Assembly: GCA_002494895.1 (NCBI GenBank)
Contig: DADA01000066.1
Span: forward strand, 1 to 17,114
Direction of reading: 5' to 3'
DNA from: Nitrososphaera sp. UBA210
GTDB lineage: Archaea > Thermoproteota > Nitrososphaeria > Nitrososphaerales > Nitrososphaeraceae
Length of the DNA: 17,114 nt
The notes under the pieces were generated by a model. The model was not told where the DNA came from. It saw nothing but the letters and a program-made list of their open reading frames with translations, and ran no database searches. The translations under genes and the position numbers were made by a program. Below, piece by piece: positions 7,284-13,841 of the stretch (position 1 is the first letter of the stretch; each line of letters opens with the position of its first letter).

Positions 7284-7293
7284 ATTCGCGAAT
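7284..7293. repeat. ATTCGCGAAT palindrome between divergent transporter and propeller genes
   Basis: A perfect 10-base palindrome lies in the 102-base divergent intergenic region, 19 bases before the TATA box of the propeller gene. That position suits a transcription-factor site, but no factor is known. Confidence 0.4.
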
Positions 7294-7311
7294 GCAGACG
7301 AGCCGACAAGA

Positions 7312-7319
7312 GATATATG
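7312..7319 (+). promoter_or_regulatory. TATA box of the beta-propeller gene
   Basis: AGATATATGA is centred about 27 bases before the TTG at 7342, so transcription should start at or next to the start codon. This supports the TTG as the initiator of a leaderless mRNA. Confidence 0.55.
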
Positions 7320-7341
7320 ATGGAAAAACGGATTTTGATCA

Positions 7342-8946
7342 TTGGCCAGAAAACGAAGGGAAGGGAGCAGGTCTTCTGGTTCTTCAAGAAAAATTATGGC
7401 GTACGCCATGATAGGCATTCTGGCCGTTGCCGCGGTTTCGGTGGCGCTGTTTGCCCGAAGCGCGCCAGCTACGGATCCGGTCGAAGAACAAAGGGCCAAA
7501 GCCATTAGAGATTTCCAAGTTATCTCCTGTGGCTCTGAAGATCAAGCGCGCTCTACCGCGTATGTGAGCGAGATCCGGCTGCCCTCAGACTGTGAAATGC
7601 CCTTGGCAGTGGAAGTGGATGGCAATCAGGTTTGGTATGTATCGACAAAGCAGGGCGTACTCGGAAGCTACAACATTGCGGACGCCAGGTTCGAAAAAGA
7701 AAACGTGATTCCATCATGGCCGGCGCGATCCAATCCCACTACGTTCTCCATGTCTTGGGCGGCCAAGGCCGATGAAAACGGAAATATCTGGTTCACCGAT
7801 GAAAGGCAAAAAGCGTTATGGAAATTTAACAAGTCCTCTCAGACCTTTGAGGTTTTTAGCGTCCCTGCGAACCTGCCGGGTGGCATAGACTTTGATTCCA
7901 GTGGAAACATTTACTTTATCGGAGTGCACTCCCGCTCGATCTTTGTCGGCGATATTTCGGCAATGAAGAACGGCACTTCTGAAGGAATCACCGAGATCGC
8001 GCTGCCTCTTGAGGGCTTTCAGGGCATTGACAGCAAACTGATAACCACTGGATCAATGATAGTAGATAAGATAAACAACGACGTATGGGTATCACTACTC
8101 GCTTTCCAGCAGAAGGGGCAGCTCTTCAAATACGATCTGGACACAGGCAAAGTCGAGAAAATAGTGGATCTCCCTAGCGACCTTTCATCACCGGTGGGGA
8201 TGACCACAGACGCGTCAGGAAACCTATGGGTGACAGATCACGGCACTAGCATATTCTTCAAGTATGATAACGCCAGCGGCGAAATAACAAAATTCGTCAC
8301 GTCCGTTGCCTCTCCCAGGATATACGGCGGAACCACGCCGCCTAACGCGTATACCTTACCCTACTGGATAGAAACGAGCCCTGACGACGGCGCATTATGG
8401 TTTAACCAACACACGGGCAACAAGATGTCAAGGTTTGATCCTGAAGAGCTGGTTCTGACCGAATACTGGATACCATCACAAAACAGCAACTTCGCCGTAT
8501 GCCCCCCAGGATCCACTGACTGCGGCCTCGCCAATGGGTTGCAGTTTTCATCAGGAGAGAATGGACAGGTGTGGTTTACGGAATGGACCCAAAACAAGAT
8601 GGGGCGCGTCGATGCAAACAAGCAGGTGCCGATTTCTGTCAGCGTGCCAGAGTCAGTCACGGTAGCACGCGGTGGTGTGGTAGAAATCAGAGTGGACATA
8701 AATGGCTCGTCTGACTTTGCGGGCAGGATGATGGCTGCCACCACGCTCACCTCTACAGGCATGCTTGGAAACGCCGGAGGAATATTCAGCGAAGAATCGG
8801 TTTCAATCGCAGGTGGCGGGTCAAAGACGATTTCATACACCTTCTCCCCTTCAGAGGCCGTTTCTCAGGGCCAGTACGTCATAATGCTGGGTGCGGGCAA
8901 TGGTGACATTTCAGTGATGAAGGCCATACGTGTCAATATAGTGTAG
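7342..8946 (+). CDS. Membrane-anchored Vgb/NHL-like beta-propeller with C-terminal Ig-like domain
   Basis: The 534-residue product has a basic N-terminus (RKRREGSRSSGSSRK), one hydrophobic segment at about 19-38 and a large extracellular part. From about 85 to 430 there are repeated blades with the consensus GNxWFT/VTD followed by KFN or KYD: ENGNIWFTDE, SGNLWVTDH, DGALWFNQH and NGQVWFTEW. This matches the virginiamycin B lyase-like/streptogramin lyase propeller superfamily. Lyase activity should not be assumed, because related thaumarchaeal proteins have no known substrate. Residues about 430-534 form a strand-rich Ig-like domain. Cysteines pair plausibly (residues near 63 and 86, and CPPGSTDC). 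TTG at 7342 is preferred over ATG 7396 because the TATA box sits at the leaderless distance and the ATG would remove the positive n-region. Confidence 0.85.
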   Translation: MARKRREGSRSSGSSRKIMAYAMIGILAVAAVSVALFARSAPATDPVEEQRAKAIRDFQVISCGSEDQARSTAYVSEIRLPSDCEMPLAVEVDGNQVWYVSTKQGVLGSYNIADARFEKENVIPSWPARSNPTTFSMSWAAKADENGNIWFTDERQKALWKFNKSSQTFEVFSVPANLPGGIDFDSSGNIYFIGVHSRSIFVGDISAMKNGTSEGITEIALPLEGFQGIDSKLITTGSMIVDKINNDVWVSLLAFQQKGQLFKYDLDTGKVEKIVDLPSDLSSPVGMTTDASGNLWVTDHGTSIFFKYDNASGEITKFVTSVASPRIYGGTTPPNAYTLPYWIETSPDDGALWFNQHTGNKMSRFDPEELVLTEYWIPSQNSNFAVCPPGSTDCGLANGLQFSSGENGQVWFTEWTQNKMGRVDANKQVPISVSVPESVTVARGGVVEIRVDINGSSDFAGRMMAATTLTSTGMLGNAGGIFSEESVSIAGGGSKTISYTFSPSEAVSQGQYVIMLGAGNGDISVMKAIRVNIV

Positions 8947-8962
8947 ATCCCGATCAGTTGGC

Positions 8963-8970
8963 TTAAATTT
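8963..8970 (+). promoter_or_regulatory. TATA box of the doxX-like gene
   Basis: GCTTAAATTT is centred about 27 bases before the ATG at 8994, consistent with leaderless transcription, in the 47-base gap after the propeller gene. Confidence 0.55.
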
Positions 8971-8993
8971 CCCTTAATCCCGAAAATAGCCTG

Positions 8994-9428
8994 ATGAATC
9001 CCTTGAAACTGATTCAATTCGGACCTTTCCCTCTTCGCATCGTTCTTGCAGTAACGTTTCTCGCACACCGGGTGCCCAGCCTCTCTGATTTTGGCAGGGT
9101 GCAGGGGTTCGTTGGCAGCCTCGGGCTCCCCCCGGAGGCGGCTTTTGTTGTCGCAACACTAGAGATAGGCGGCGCCATTGCCATCCTGCTTGGTGTGCTC
9201 ACGAGGATTACGGCAGGATTCTTTATCGTGCTCATGACGTGCACGACCATCGTTGTGAAACTTTCGCGGGGATTCGTCGGGGGCTTTGAAGTCGATATTT
9301 TGCTGCTGACAATCGCAGCGAGTCTGATGATAACTGGACCCGGAAGGATATCTGTGGAATGGGACGTGCTGAAGAGAGAGCTGTTTCCCAGAGGAAAAGA
9401 GCTCGTGCCTTCTTTGCCAAAGGCCTAG
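8994..9428 (+). CDS. DoxX family membrane protein
   Basis: This 144-residue integral membrane protein has four hydrophobic helices, roughly at 10-28, 47-68, 72-92 and 98-116. The second to third helix region ATLEIGGAIAILLGVLTRITA is the typical DoxX/DoxD-like pattern, as is the N-terminal PLRIVLAVTFLAH. The family name comes from a subunit associated with a terminal quinol oxidase of Acidianus, but most members have no proven function; redox or envelope roles are suggested. ATG 8994 is supported by the family start and the TATA box. The stop TAG at 9426-9428 shares CTAG with the stop of the convergent phosphoglycerate kinase gene. Confidence 0.88.
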   Translation: MNPLKLIQFGPFPLRIVLAVTFLAHRVPSLSDFGRVQGFVGSLGLPPEAAFVVATLEIGGAIAILLGVLTRITAGFFIVLMTCTTIVVKLSRGFVGGFEVDILLLTIAASLMITGPGRISVEWDVLKRELFPRGKELVPSLPKA

Positions 9429-10621
9429 TGAGCGTTGAGCACCGTGACGCCTGGCATCGAATCTCCCGCCAGGTACCTCAGGGTGGCTCCTCCTCCGGTA
9501 GAAACGTGGCTGACCTCGTTTTCTGCCACGCCCGATCTCTTCATCGCTTCAAGGGTGTCTCCTCCGCCGATCAGGGTCTTTGATCCGCGCCAAAATGCCA
9601 GCGCCATGCTCTTTGCGATGTTTATGGTGCCATTAGAGAACGCCCTTATCTCGAACATTCCCATCGGTCCGTTCCAGAACACGGTCCCGCCTCCCTTGCC
9701 ACCGACTTCGGCAGAATATCTTTCTATGGTTTCATTGCCAATGTCGTAGCCGGACATGCCATCAGGAATGTCTCCTTTTACCATTGTCACAGATGTGTCA
9801 TTTGGAGAATGGGCGGCAATGTGATCAGATGGAAGCATTATCTTGTCGCCATTAATTGAAAGCGCCCTGGTAACCCAGGGGAGGCGCTCCTCATCTATCA
9901 TCGAATTCCCTGTCTTGAAACCTTTTGCTTTCAGGAACGTGTATGCTGCCGCTCCTCCTATCATGACCTTGTCGGCTTTTGGAACCAGGTGCTCAAGAGC
10001 CGCTATCTTGTCCTTTATTTTTACTCCCCCAACAACAATTGTGAACGGCTTGACGGGATTGTCCCTTATCATGGTGAGGTACTGCACCTCCTTGCTAAGA
10101 TTAAAGCCAGCAAGCCGCGTATCAAATAGCGTGGCGGCGCCGTAGGTCGAAGAGTGCTTTCTGTGGGAGGTGCTAAAGGCGTCGTTGACATAAATGTCTG
10201 CAAGTGAAGCAAGCTGTTTGCTGAATTCCGGATCATTTTTCTCCTCCTCCTTGTAAAAGCGCAGGTTCTCCAGCAGCAAGATATCACCGGCTTTCATCTT
10301 GGCTATTTCGTTCTGAACGTCTGGGCCAACAGAGTCACCAACGAACCTGATCGGCGGTCGCAATTTGCCGATGATTTCTGAGAGTCGTCTTGCAACAGGG
10401 GCAAGTGAAAACTTGGTTTCTCGAGCCTCTGGACGTCCTAGGTGAGATGCAAGTATCACTTTGGCTCCCCTGCTCGTGAGATATTCAATGGTGGGAAGCG
10501 TCATGCGAATGCGATAGTCCTCGCCAACCGTCCCGTTGTTTATGCTAACGTTAAAGTCGACTCTGACCAGCACCCTTTTGCCGACAAACTGTGAATTGTC
10601 TAGATCCGAAATGGTCTGCAG
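9425..10621 (-). CDS. pgk: Phosphoglycerate kinase, apparently with a non-standard start codon
   Basis: This cytosolic enzyme interconverts 1,3-bisphosphoglycerate and 3-phosphoglycerate in glycolysis/gluconeogenesis. Motifs are complete: RVDFNV near the N-terminus, SHLGRP, the hinge-side GGVKIKDKI and GGAAAYTFLKA, FWNGPMGMFE, GGGDT and STGGGATLRYL near the end. The conventional start, GTG at 10573, would begin inside the first beta strand (VLVRVDFN). Reading upstream in the same frame gives TISDLDNSQFVGKR, which matches the normal family N-terminus, up to a TGA at 10628-10630. The only candidates are CTG at 10621 (giving MQTISDLD...) and ATT at 10612. I use CTG, which aligns with the usual first Met and gives 398 residues, the normal length. 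Gene identity is certain; the initiator is inferred. Confidence 0.93.
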   Translation of the reverse strand: MQTISDLDNSQFVGKRVLVRVDFNVSINNGTVGEDYRIRMTLPTIEYLTSRGAKVILASHLGRPEARETKFSLAPVARRLSEIIGKLRPPIRFVGDSVGPDVQNEIAKMKAGDILLLENLRFYKEEEKNDPEFSKQLASLADIYVNDAFSTSHRKHSSTYGAATLFDTRLAGFNLSKEVQYLTMIRDNPVKPFTIVVGGVKIKDKIAALEHLVPKADKVMIGGAAAYTFLKAKGFKTGNSMIDEERLPWVTRALSINGDKIMLPSDHIAAHSPNDTSVTMVKGDIPDGMSGYDIGNETIERYSAEVGGKGGGTVFWNGPMGMFEIRAFSNGTINIAKSMALAFWRGSKTLIGGGDTLEAMKRSGVAENEVSHVSTGGGATLRYLAGDSMPGVTVLNAH

Positions 10622-10773
10622 ACTAGATCAGGTTGCATAGAAATTGCAGGGCTTATTATGTCTAACAGACTGAACCACGGATATGGGTATGCGTGAATAA
10701 AGTACAGGTCAGCTCTTAATTGAGCATCATGCACCACGCTTTCATTTCTTTTATCCCCCGAGGGGCCTAGCGT

Positions 10774-10785
10774 CTAGGATCCTAG
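10774..10785. repeat. CTAGGATCCTAG palindrome abutting a stop codon, next to a CCCC-CGA-GGGG hairpin
   Basis: A perfect 12-base palindrome lies directly after the TAG stop of the exported-protein gene (10786-10788). A further CTAG is at 10767-10770 and a CCCC/GGGG stem at 10755-10758/10762-10765. Together they may form the 3' end structure of the minus-strand mRNA. No T tract follows, so a classical terminator is not shown. Confidence 0.5.
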
Positions 10786-11346
10786 CTATCCAGACTTCCA
10801 GACCTTGAGCCTCACAGAGACCAGCGCCAACCCGGTGGCAGCTGCAAGGATGACTGGAGCTACCGGAAATTCTGGTACGACCACTATAGCAGTCTGGGCC
10901 GTGCCGCTCCGCGTGGTATCGAAAGGCGGATTCAGTCCGAGCCCAATGATCGTGACTTCAAGCTCTAAGTTACCAGTTTGATCAAAAGTTACAGTATGTA
11001 TGTCGCCACCCGAATGGGTGTGAAGGCCGGTGGCGGATTCAACTACCTGTCCGCTTTCGTCTGTGATTTCAAAGTCATGATTGATGTGCGTTAGCGGCTC
11101 GTCTGTGACAGCATCACGATAGTCGACGATAAAAGTTACCTCCTGGCCAGGTTCTATCTCTTGGGGGTTCCACCTGACGATAACGTTTACAGAGTCATTG
11201 TCCGTCTTTAGCGTTAATGGGGACATTTCTTCTGATTCCTGAGCAGCTACTGGTTGTAATGCGAAGAAATTGCCGCTCGCAAGTATTCCTGAAAAGATAG
11301 CAGACAATGCTGCTACGATCGCTAGCTTCGTTGTACTGCTCGCCAT
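10786..11346 (-). CDS. Exported His-rich Ig-like protein with a PEF-type C-terminal sorting signal
   Basis: The 186-residue product has a signal peptide (residues 1 to about 36, KLAIVAALSAIFSGILASG then VAAQ), a strand-rich domain at about 42-150, and a C-terminal tail of VVPEFP (156-161), a hydrophobic helix (163-178) and a basic end (RLKVWKSG). This arrangement is that of PEFG/PEF-CTERM proteins, which archaeosortases are thought to process and anchor; here the motif reads PEFP. The central domain has five histidines (THINHDF at 86-92 and LHTHSGGDIH at 108-117), a pattern compatible with metal binding. ATG 11346 is supported by a TATA box at 11371-11378. The exact function is unknown. Confidence 0.82.
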   Translation of the reverse strand: MASSTTKLAIVAALSAIFSGILASGNFFALQPVAAQESEEMSPLTLKTDNDSVNVIVRWNPQEIEPGQEVTFIVDYRDAVTDEPLTHINHDFEITDESGQVVESATGLHTHSGGDIHTVTFDQTGNLELEVTIIGLGLNPPFDTTRSGTAQTAIVVVPEFPVAPVILAAATGLALVSVRLKVWKSG

Positions 11347-11370
11347 CTTACTACGTATACGGGAACGTTG

Positions 11371-11378
11371 TTTATATC
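11371..11378 (-). promoter_or_regulatory. TATA box of the exported PEF-type protein gene
   Basis: ATGATATAAACA on the minus strand is centred about 29 bases before the ATG at 11346, giving a leader of zero to a few bases. The 178 bases beyond it, up to 11556, hold no convincing gene. Confidence 0.55.
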
Positions 11379-11556
11379 ATTTCTGAAAATAGAGCACAAC
11401 CTGCCTCCGATTCCAAGCTGCAAAGTGACAAGAACCCTGCAATTGGGGTACCGATAGGGTGCCTCCTTTGAATATTTGAAAAGCCAACCCAAATCGTGGT
11501 CCGTAATAGGGCCTATCAAGGGCATTTGCTGTTCATCGGACTTTCGCGTGAGTCTT

Positions 11557-11931
11557 CTAGAGCGACAGCAATTCGTACGTGATCGCCTCTACGAGCTCTG
11601 TATGATCGTACTGCCTGGGATTGGCCACGACTCCAAGTATCTTTAGCGGATCAGATGCGATCTTGAACAAAAAGACATCATAGGTTTCATGGTGGATCAT
11701 TACGTACCGGACCTTTCCAAAGAAGTCCTCGTTGGCCGAAGGTTCGTTGATCATGATGTAGGATTGCTTCAGCATGTGCCTGAGCCTGTCCCGGTCTTCG
11801 GGCAACTGAAACGATTCGTTTGTCTTGTAGACCACGTGTTCCTCGTCCACGATCAAGCCCGCAGCAGCGATCCCCTTGCTGACGCCAAACACACGGTTGC
11901 ATAACACTCCGTAACTGTCGTCGTCCACCAT
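11557..11931 (-). CDS. DUF6659-like (roadblock/longin-like) protein
   Basis: This 124-residue soluble protein starts at ATG 11931. Its order of elements parallels the protein at 14039-14428: an LC near the N-terminus (LCNRVFG), a strand with a small-residue turn (AAAGLIVDEEHVV), a helical middle and then GKVRYVMIHHETYDVFLFKI, corresponding to GRVRYSITEHEKVTLLTFPL in the other. I therefore read the two as paralogues of a thaumarchaeal family, probably DUF6659, with a roadblock/longin-like fold. This member is the more divergent one. A role in signalling or as a scaffold is only suggested by the fold class. It diverges from the DUF929 gene across 91 bases; a TTTTTTAA element at 11951-11958 is at leaderless distance. 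Confidence 0.75.
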   Translation of the reverse strand: MVDDDSYGVLCNRVFGVSKGIAAAGLIVDEEHVVYKTNESFQLPEDRDRLRHMLKQSYIMINEPSANEDFFGKVRYVMIHHETYDVFLFKIASDPLKILGVVANPRQYDHTELVEAITYELLSL

Positions 11932-11950
11932 ACTGATAGGTCATCACAAG

Positions 11951-11958
11951 TTAAAAAA
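11951..11958 (-). promoter_or_regulatory. TATA-like box of the DUF6659-like gene
   Basis: TTTTTTAACT on the minus strand is centred about 24 bases before the ATG at 11931. Confidence 0.4.
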
Positions 11959-11994
11959 CACAACCAAAAGTCTACTTGTCCGGGCGGTAAGACT

Positions 11995-12002
11995 AATAAA
12001 AC
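11995..12002 (+). promoter_or_regulatory. TATA box of the DUF929 gene
   Basis: CTAATAAAAC is centred about 25 bases before GTG 12023, which supports that GTG as a leaderless start. Confidence 0.5.
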
Positions 12003-12022
12003 AATCTCCGCGGATCAAGTGC

Positions 12023-12637
12023 GTGAGCGGTTTCATTCCGAAAAAAGTACTGGGCAAATTCATGCACATCAGTAACGAGCCTCTGAAGAGGCCGAGTGGA
12101 AAGTCGCTGGTCTTTTTCATGGGCGCGGGATTCTGTCCTTACTGCGCCTCAGAACGCTGGGCTATAATCACCGCGCTTTCAAAGTTCGGCACTTGGGAGG
12201 GGATTCTCGAGGACTCTAGTGCAGGCCACGACGAAAAATACCTAAACATCCCCACGCTGAGCTTTGCCAGGGCAAAATATGACAGCAAATTCATAGAGTT
12301 CATCGGCCGCGAAACTGCCGACAGGAATTTTGAGCCGCTGCAGGAACTGGATGATAAGGATTACCAAATTCTAGATACATTCAACCCGGACCAGATAATA
12401 CCGTTCCTACTGATCGATGGGCAGTTCATGCAGGTGGGTTCCGGCTATTCGCCACAGCTCTTGGAGGGTCTGGATCACGAAAAGGTCAGGGCAGCGCTAA
12501 CGGATGCAGACTCCGCGGTGGGCAAAGCGATAGACTCTGAAGCAAACAACATTGTCGCAATGATTTGCAAGAGCACTGGCGGCAAAGCAGAGGTTTGCAG
12601 TTCTGAGAATATCAGGTCGCTGATCGCAAAGATCTAG
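12023..12637 (+). CDS. DUF929 thioredoxin-fold protein with CPYC motif
   Basis: This 204-residue protein belongs to the archaeal DUF929 family of thioredoxin-like proteins. A strand SLVFFMGAGFCPYC places the redox CPYC at residues 38-41, with a long helix after it. The cis-proline equivalent is in IIPFLL near residue 127, followed by the strand IDGQF. Two further cysteines (182 and 192, in ICKSTGGKAEVC) lie in the C-terminal helical part and could form a second disulfide. No signal peptide or membrane helix is seen, so the product is probably cytosolic, unlike DsbA-type oxidases. GTG 12023 is the only reasonable start and has a TATA box at leaderless distance. The TAG stop overlaps the L10e stop through CTAG. 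A disulfide-exchange role is inferred. Confidence 0.85.
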   Translation: MSGFIPKKVLGKFMHISNEPLKRPSGKSLVFFMGAGFCPYCASERWAIITALSKFGTWEGILEDSSAGHDEKYLNIPTLSFARAKYDSKFIEFIGRETADRNFEPLQELDDKDYQILDTFNPDQIIPFLLIDGQFMQVGSGYSPQLLEGLDHEKVRAALTDADSAVGKAIDSEANNIVAMICKSTGGKAEVCSSENIRSLIAKI

Positions 12638-13152
12638 TCGTCAGTTGCAACCACTTGTTCTCTTAACGTGGTTATTCTAACGTCGGTCGGACAACCCAAC
12701 TTGCTGCCGGCAACTTTGAACCCGTCTTTTGCAAGAGGAAGGTTTGCGGCTGTGACAAAGGCTTCAAGGAGGACCTGCCCCGGCTTGACCCTTGCGGCGA
12801 GGCCCGTGGCCTTGCCAAACGCCCTTCTCATCCCTTCCTGGAGACGGTCGGCTCCTGCGGTAGCTATCATCTTGTTTTCCCGCAACACCACATGAGGGTA
12901 GACCTTTAGCATAGAGAAGAAACTCATCTCGCCTGCAGTAGCCATCCTCTTGTTGGCAGCCAACCTTGCTGCCTCTAGCGCATTGTGCCTTATCTGGATC
13001 TTTTCAGTAGCCAGCAGCTCTACCTTGTAATCATAATTGGTGCCTGCCTGGCCAGACGAAAACCTGGCAATCTTTATCTGCGGCTTGCCCTTGATGTACT
13101 CGCGCCTGACGTATGGCATCCCGCGCGTTTCACGATAATTAACTCCCTTCAT
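12634..13152 (-). CDS. rpl10e: 50S ribosomal protein L10e (uL16)
   Basis: This is the archaeal/eukaryotic counterpart of bacterial L16, located near the peptidyl-transferase centre and the tRNA path of the large subunit. The 172-residue length is normal. Family features are the N-terminal YRETRGMPYVRREYIKG, the helix region RHNALEAARLAANKRM, the segment FFSMLKVYPHVVLRENKM with the following AGADRLQEGMRRAFGKATG, and the C-terminal AFVTAANLPLAKDGFKVAG. ATG 13152 gives the family start. A TTAA-cored TATA element at 13174-13181 lies 25 bases upstream, so the mRNA is probably leaderless. The gene is divergent from endA and ends in a CTAG stop overlap with the DUF929 gene. Confidence 0.97.
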   Translation of the reverse strand: MKGVNYRETRGMPYVRREYIKGKPQIKIARFSSGQAGTNYDYKVELLATEKIQIRHNALEAARLAANKRMATAGEMSFFSMLKVYPHVVLRENKMIATAGADRLQEGMRRAFGKATGLAARVKPGQVLLEAFVTAANLPLAKDGFKVAGSKLGCPTDVRITTLREQVVATDD

Positions 13153-13173
13153 TTCGATACACTAGGATTGAAT

Positions 13174-13181
13174 GCTTAAAT
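13174..13181. promoter_or_regulatory. Possible shared TATA element for divergent rpl10e and endA
   Basis: GCTTAAAT (plus), or ATTTAAGC (minus), is the only strong TATA-like sequence in the 56-base divergent gap. Its centre is 25 bases from the L10e ATG and 32 bases from the EndA ATG, so one nearly symmetric element could serve both directions. Confidence 0.45.
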
Positions 13182-13208
13182 GTGGAAGTTTGCTGTGATT
13201 TATTCGTT

Positions 13209-13814
13209 ATGTCATCTTCTCCTCCGGCGCAGCCATTCACTGATCCAAAAGCAGCCGAGGAGTCGGCTTCGGTGGTGGAAGCTAGGATCGGAACCGGAAG
13301 ACATATCATCGTTGACGATACAAAATTTCAGGACGAGCTGCGAACGCGTGGCTTTGGAGAGAAAGAGGATGCACATTATGTGCTGAAGCCCTATGAAGCG
13401 CTCTATCTGCTACAGACAAAAAGGCTATTGCTAGACGGCAAACCGGACATGACCTTTGATTCGCTCTTTGAAATCCAGGCAAGACACGACAGGAACCTGA
13501 TGACAAAATTCCTGGTCTATCGCGACCTGCGAAGCAGGGGCTACGTTGCAAAGGAAGGCTTTGGGTTCGGAAACGACTTCCGTGTCTACGAGCGCGGAGA
13601 GTGGGAAAAAAAGCCGGCAAAGTATGTAGTATTTGGGATAAACGAAGGCACAAACCTGGCAGCTAACGAGCTTGCCCGGGCTGTGGAGCAGATAGAGAGG
13701 ATGGGCAAGGAAGCGGTGATAGCGGTGATCGAGAGGAGAGGCGAAGTGATATACTACAAGGCATCAAGGATGCGCTTCGTAGACAACAAGCATGCCGCGC
13801 AAAACAACGCATAA
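13209..13814 (+). CDS. endA: tRNA-splicing endonuclease EndA-like subunit lacking the catalytic histidine
   Basis: EndA cuts introns from precursor tRNA at bulge-helix-bulge sites, using a Tyr-His-Lys triad. The 201-residue product has the N-terminal module (HYVLKPYEALYLLQTKRLLL, about 56-75) and the C-terminal nuclease fold (KFLVYRDLRSRGY, GFGNDFRVYERG, KYVVFGI, YYKASRMR). The Tyr (127, in DFRVY) and Lys (184, in YYKASR) are present. The usual HSxYLV-type element reads PAKYVV, so proline 136 replaces the His. The protein may therefore be the structural subunit of a heterotetramer, as known from Crenarchaeota, with the catalytic subunit elsewhere. ATG 13209 is preferred to GTG 13182, which overlaps the TATA region. 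The next microprotein gene begins 27 bases later. Confidence 0.88.
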   Translation: MSSSPPAQPFTDPKAAEESASVVEARIGTGRHIIVDDTKFQDELRTRGFGEKEDAHYVLKPYEALYLLQTKRLLLDGKPDMTFDSLFEIQARHDRNLMTKFLVYRDLRSRGYVAKEGFGFGNDFRVYERGEWEKKPAKYVVFGINEGTNLAANELARAVEQIERMGKEAVIAVIERRGEVIYYKASRMRFVDNKHAAQNNA

Positions 13815-13817
13815 AAG
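13810..13817 (+). promoter_or_regulatory. TATA box for the 52-aa microprotein gene
   Basis: GCATAAAAGG overlaps the endA stop codon and is centred about 28 bases before TTG 13842. Confidence 0.4.
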
Positions 13818-13841
13818 GCTGGTTGACAGAAAACCTACCAG

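Noticed and set aside
8361..8840. Minus-strand open frame of 159 codons opposite the propeller gene
   Set aside because: Complement of conserved blade motifs; composition is not protein-like.
10708..10732. C/D-box-like sRNA (ATGATGC then CTGA on the minus strand)
   Set aside because: The C box lacks the final A and no convincing C'/D pair follows, so the kink-turn signature is incomplete.
11322..11525. Minus-strand open frame of 67 codons upstream of the exported PEF-type protein
   Set aside because: It overlaps the TATA box and start of the better-supported gene and shows no motif; 11379-11556 is best read as intergenic.
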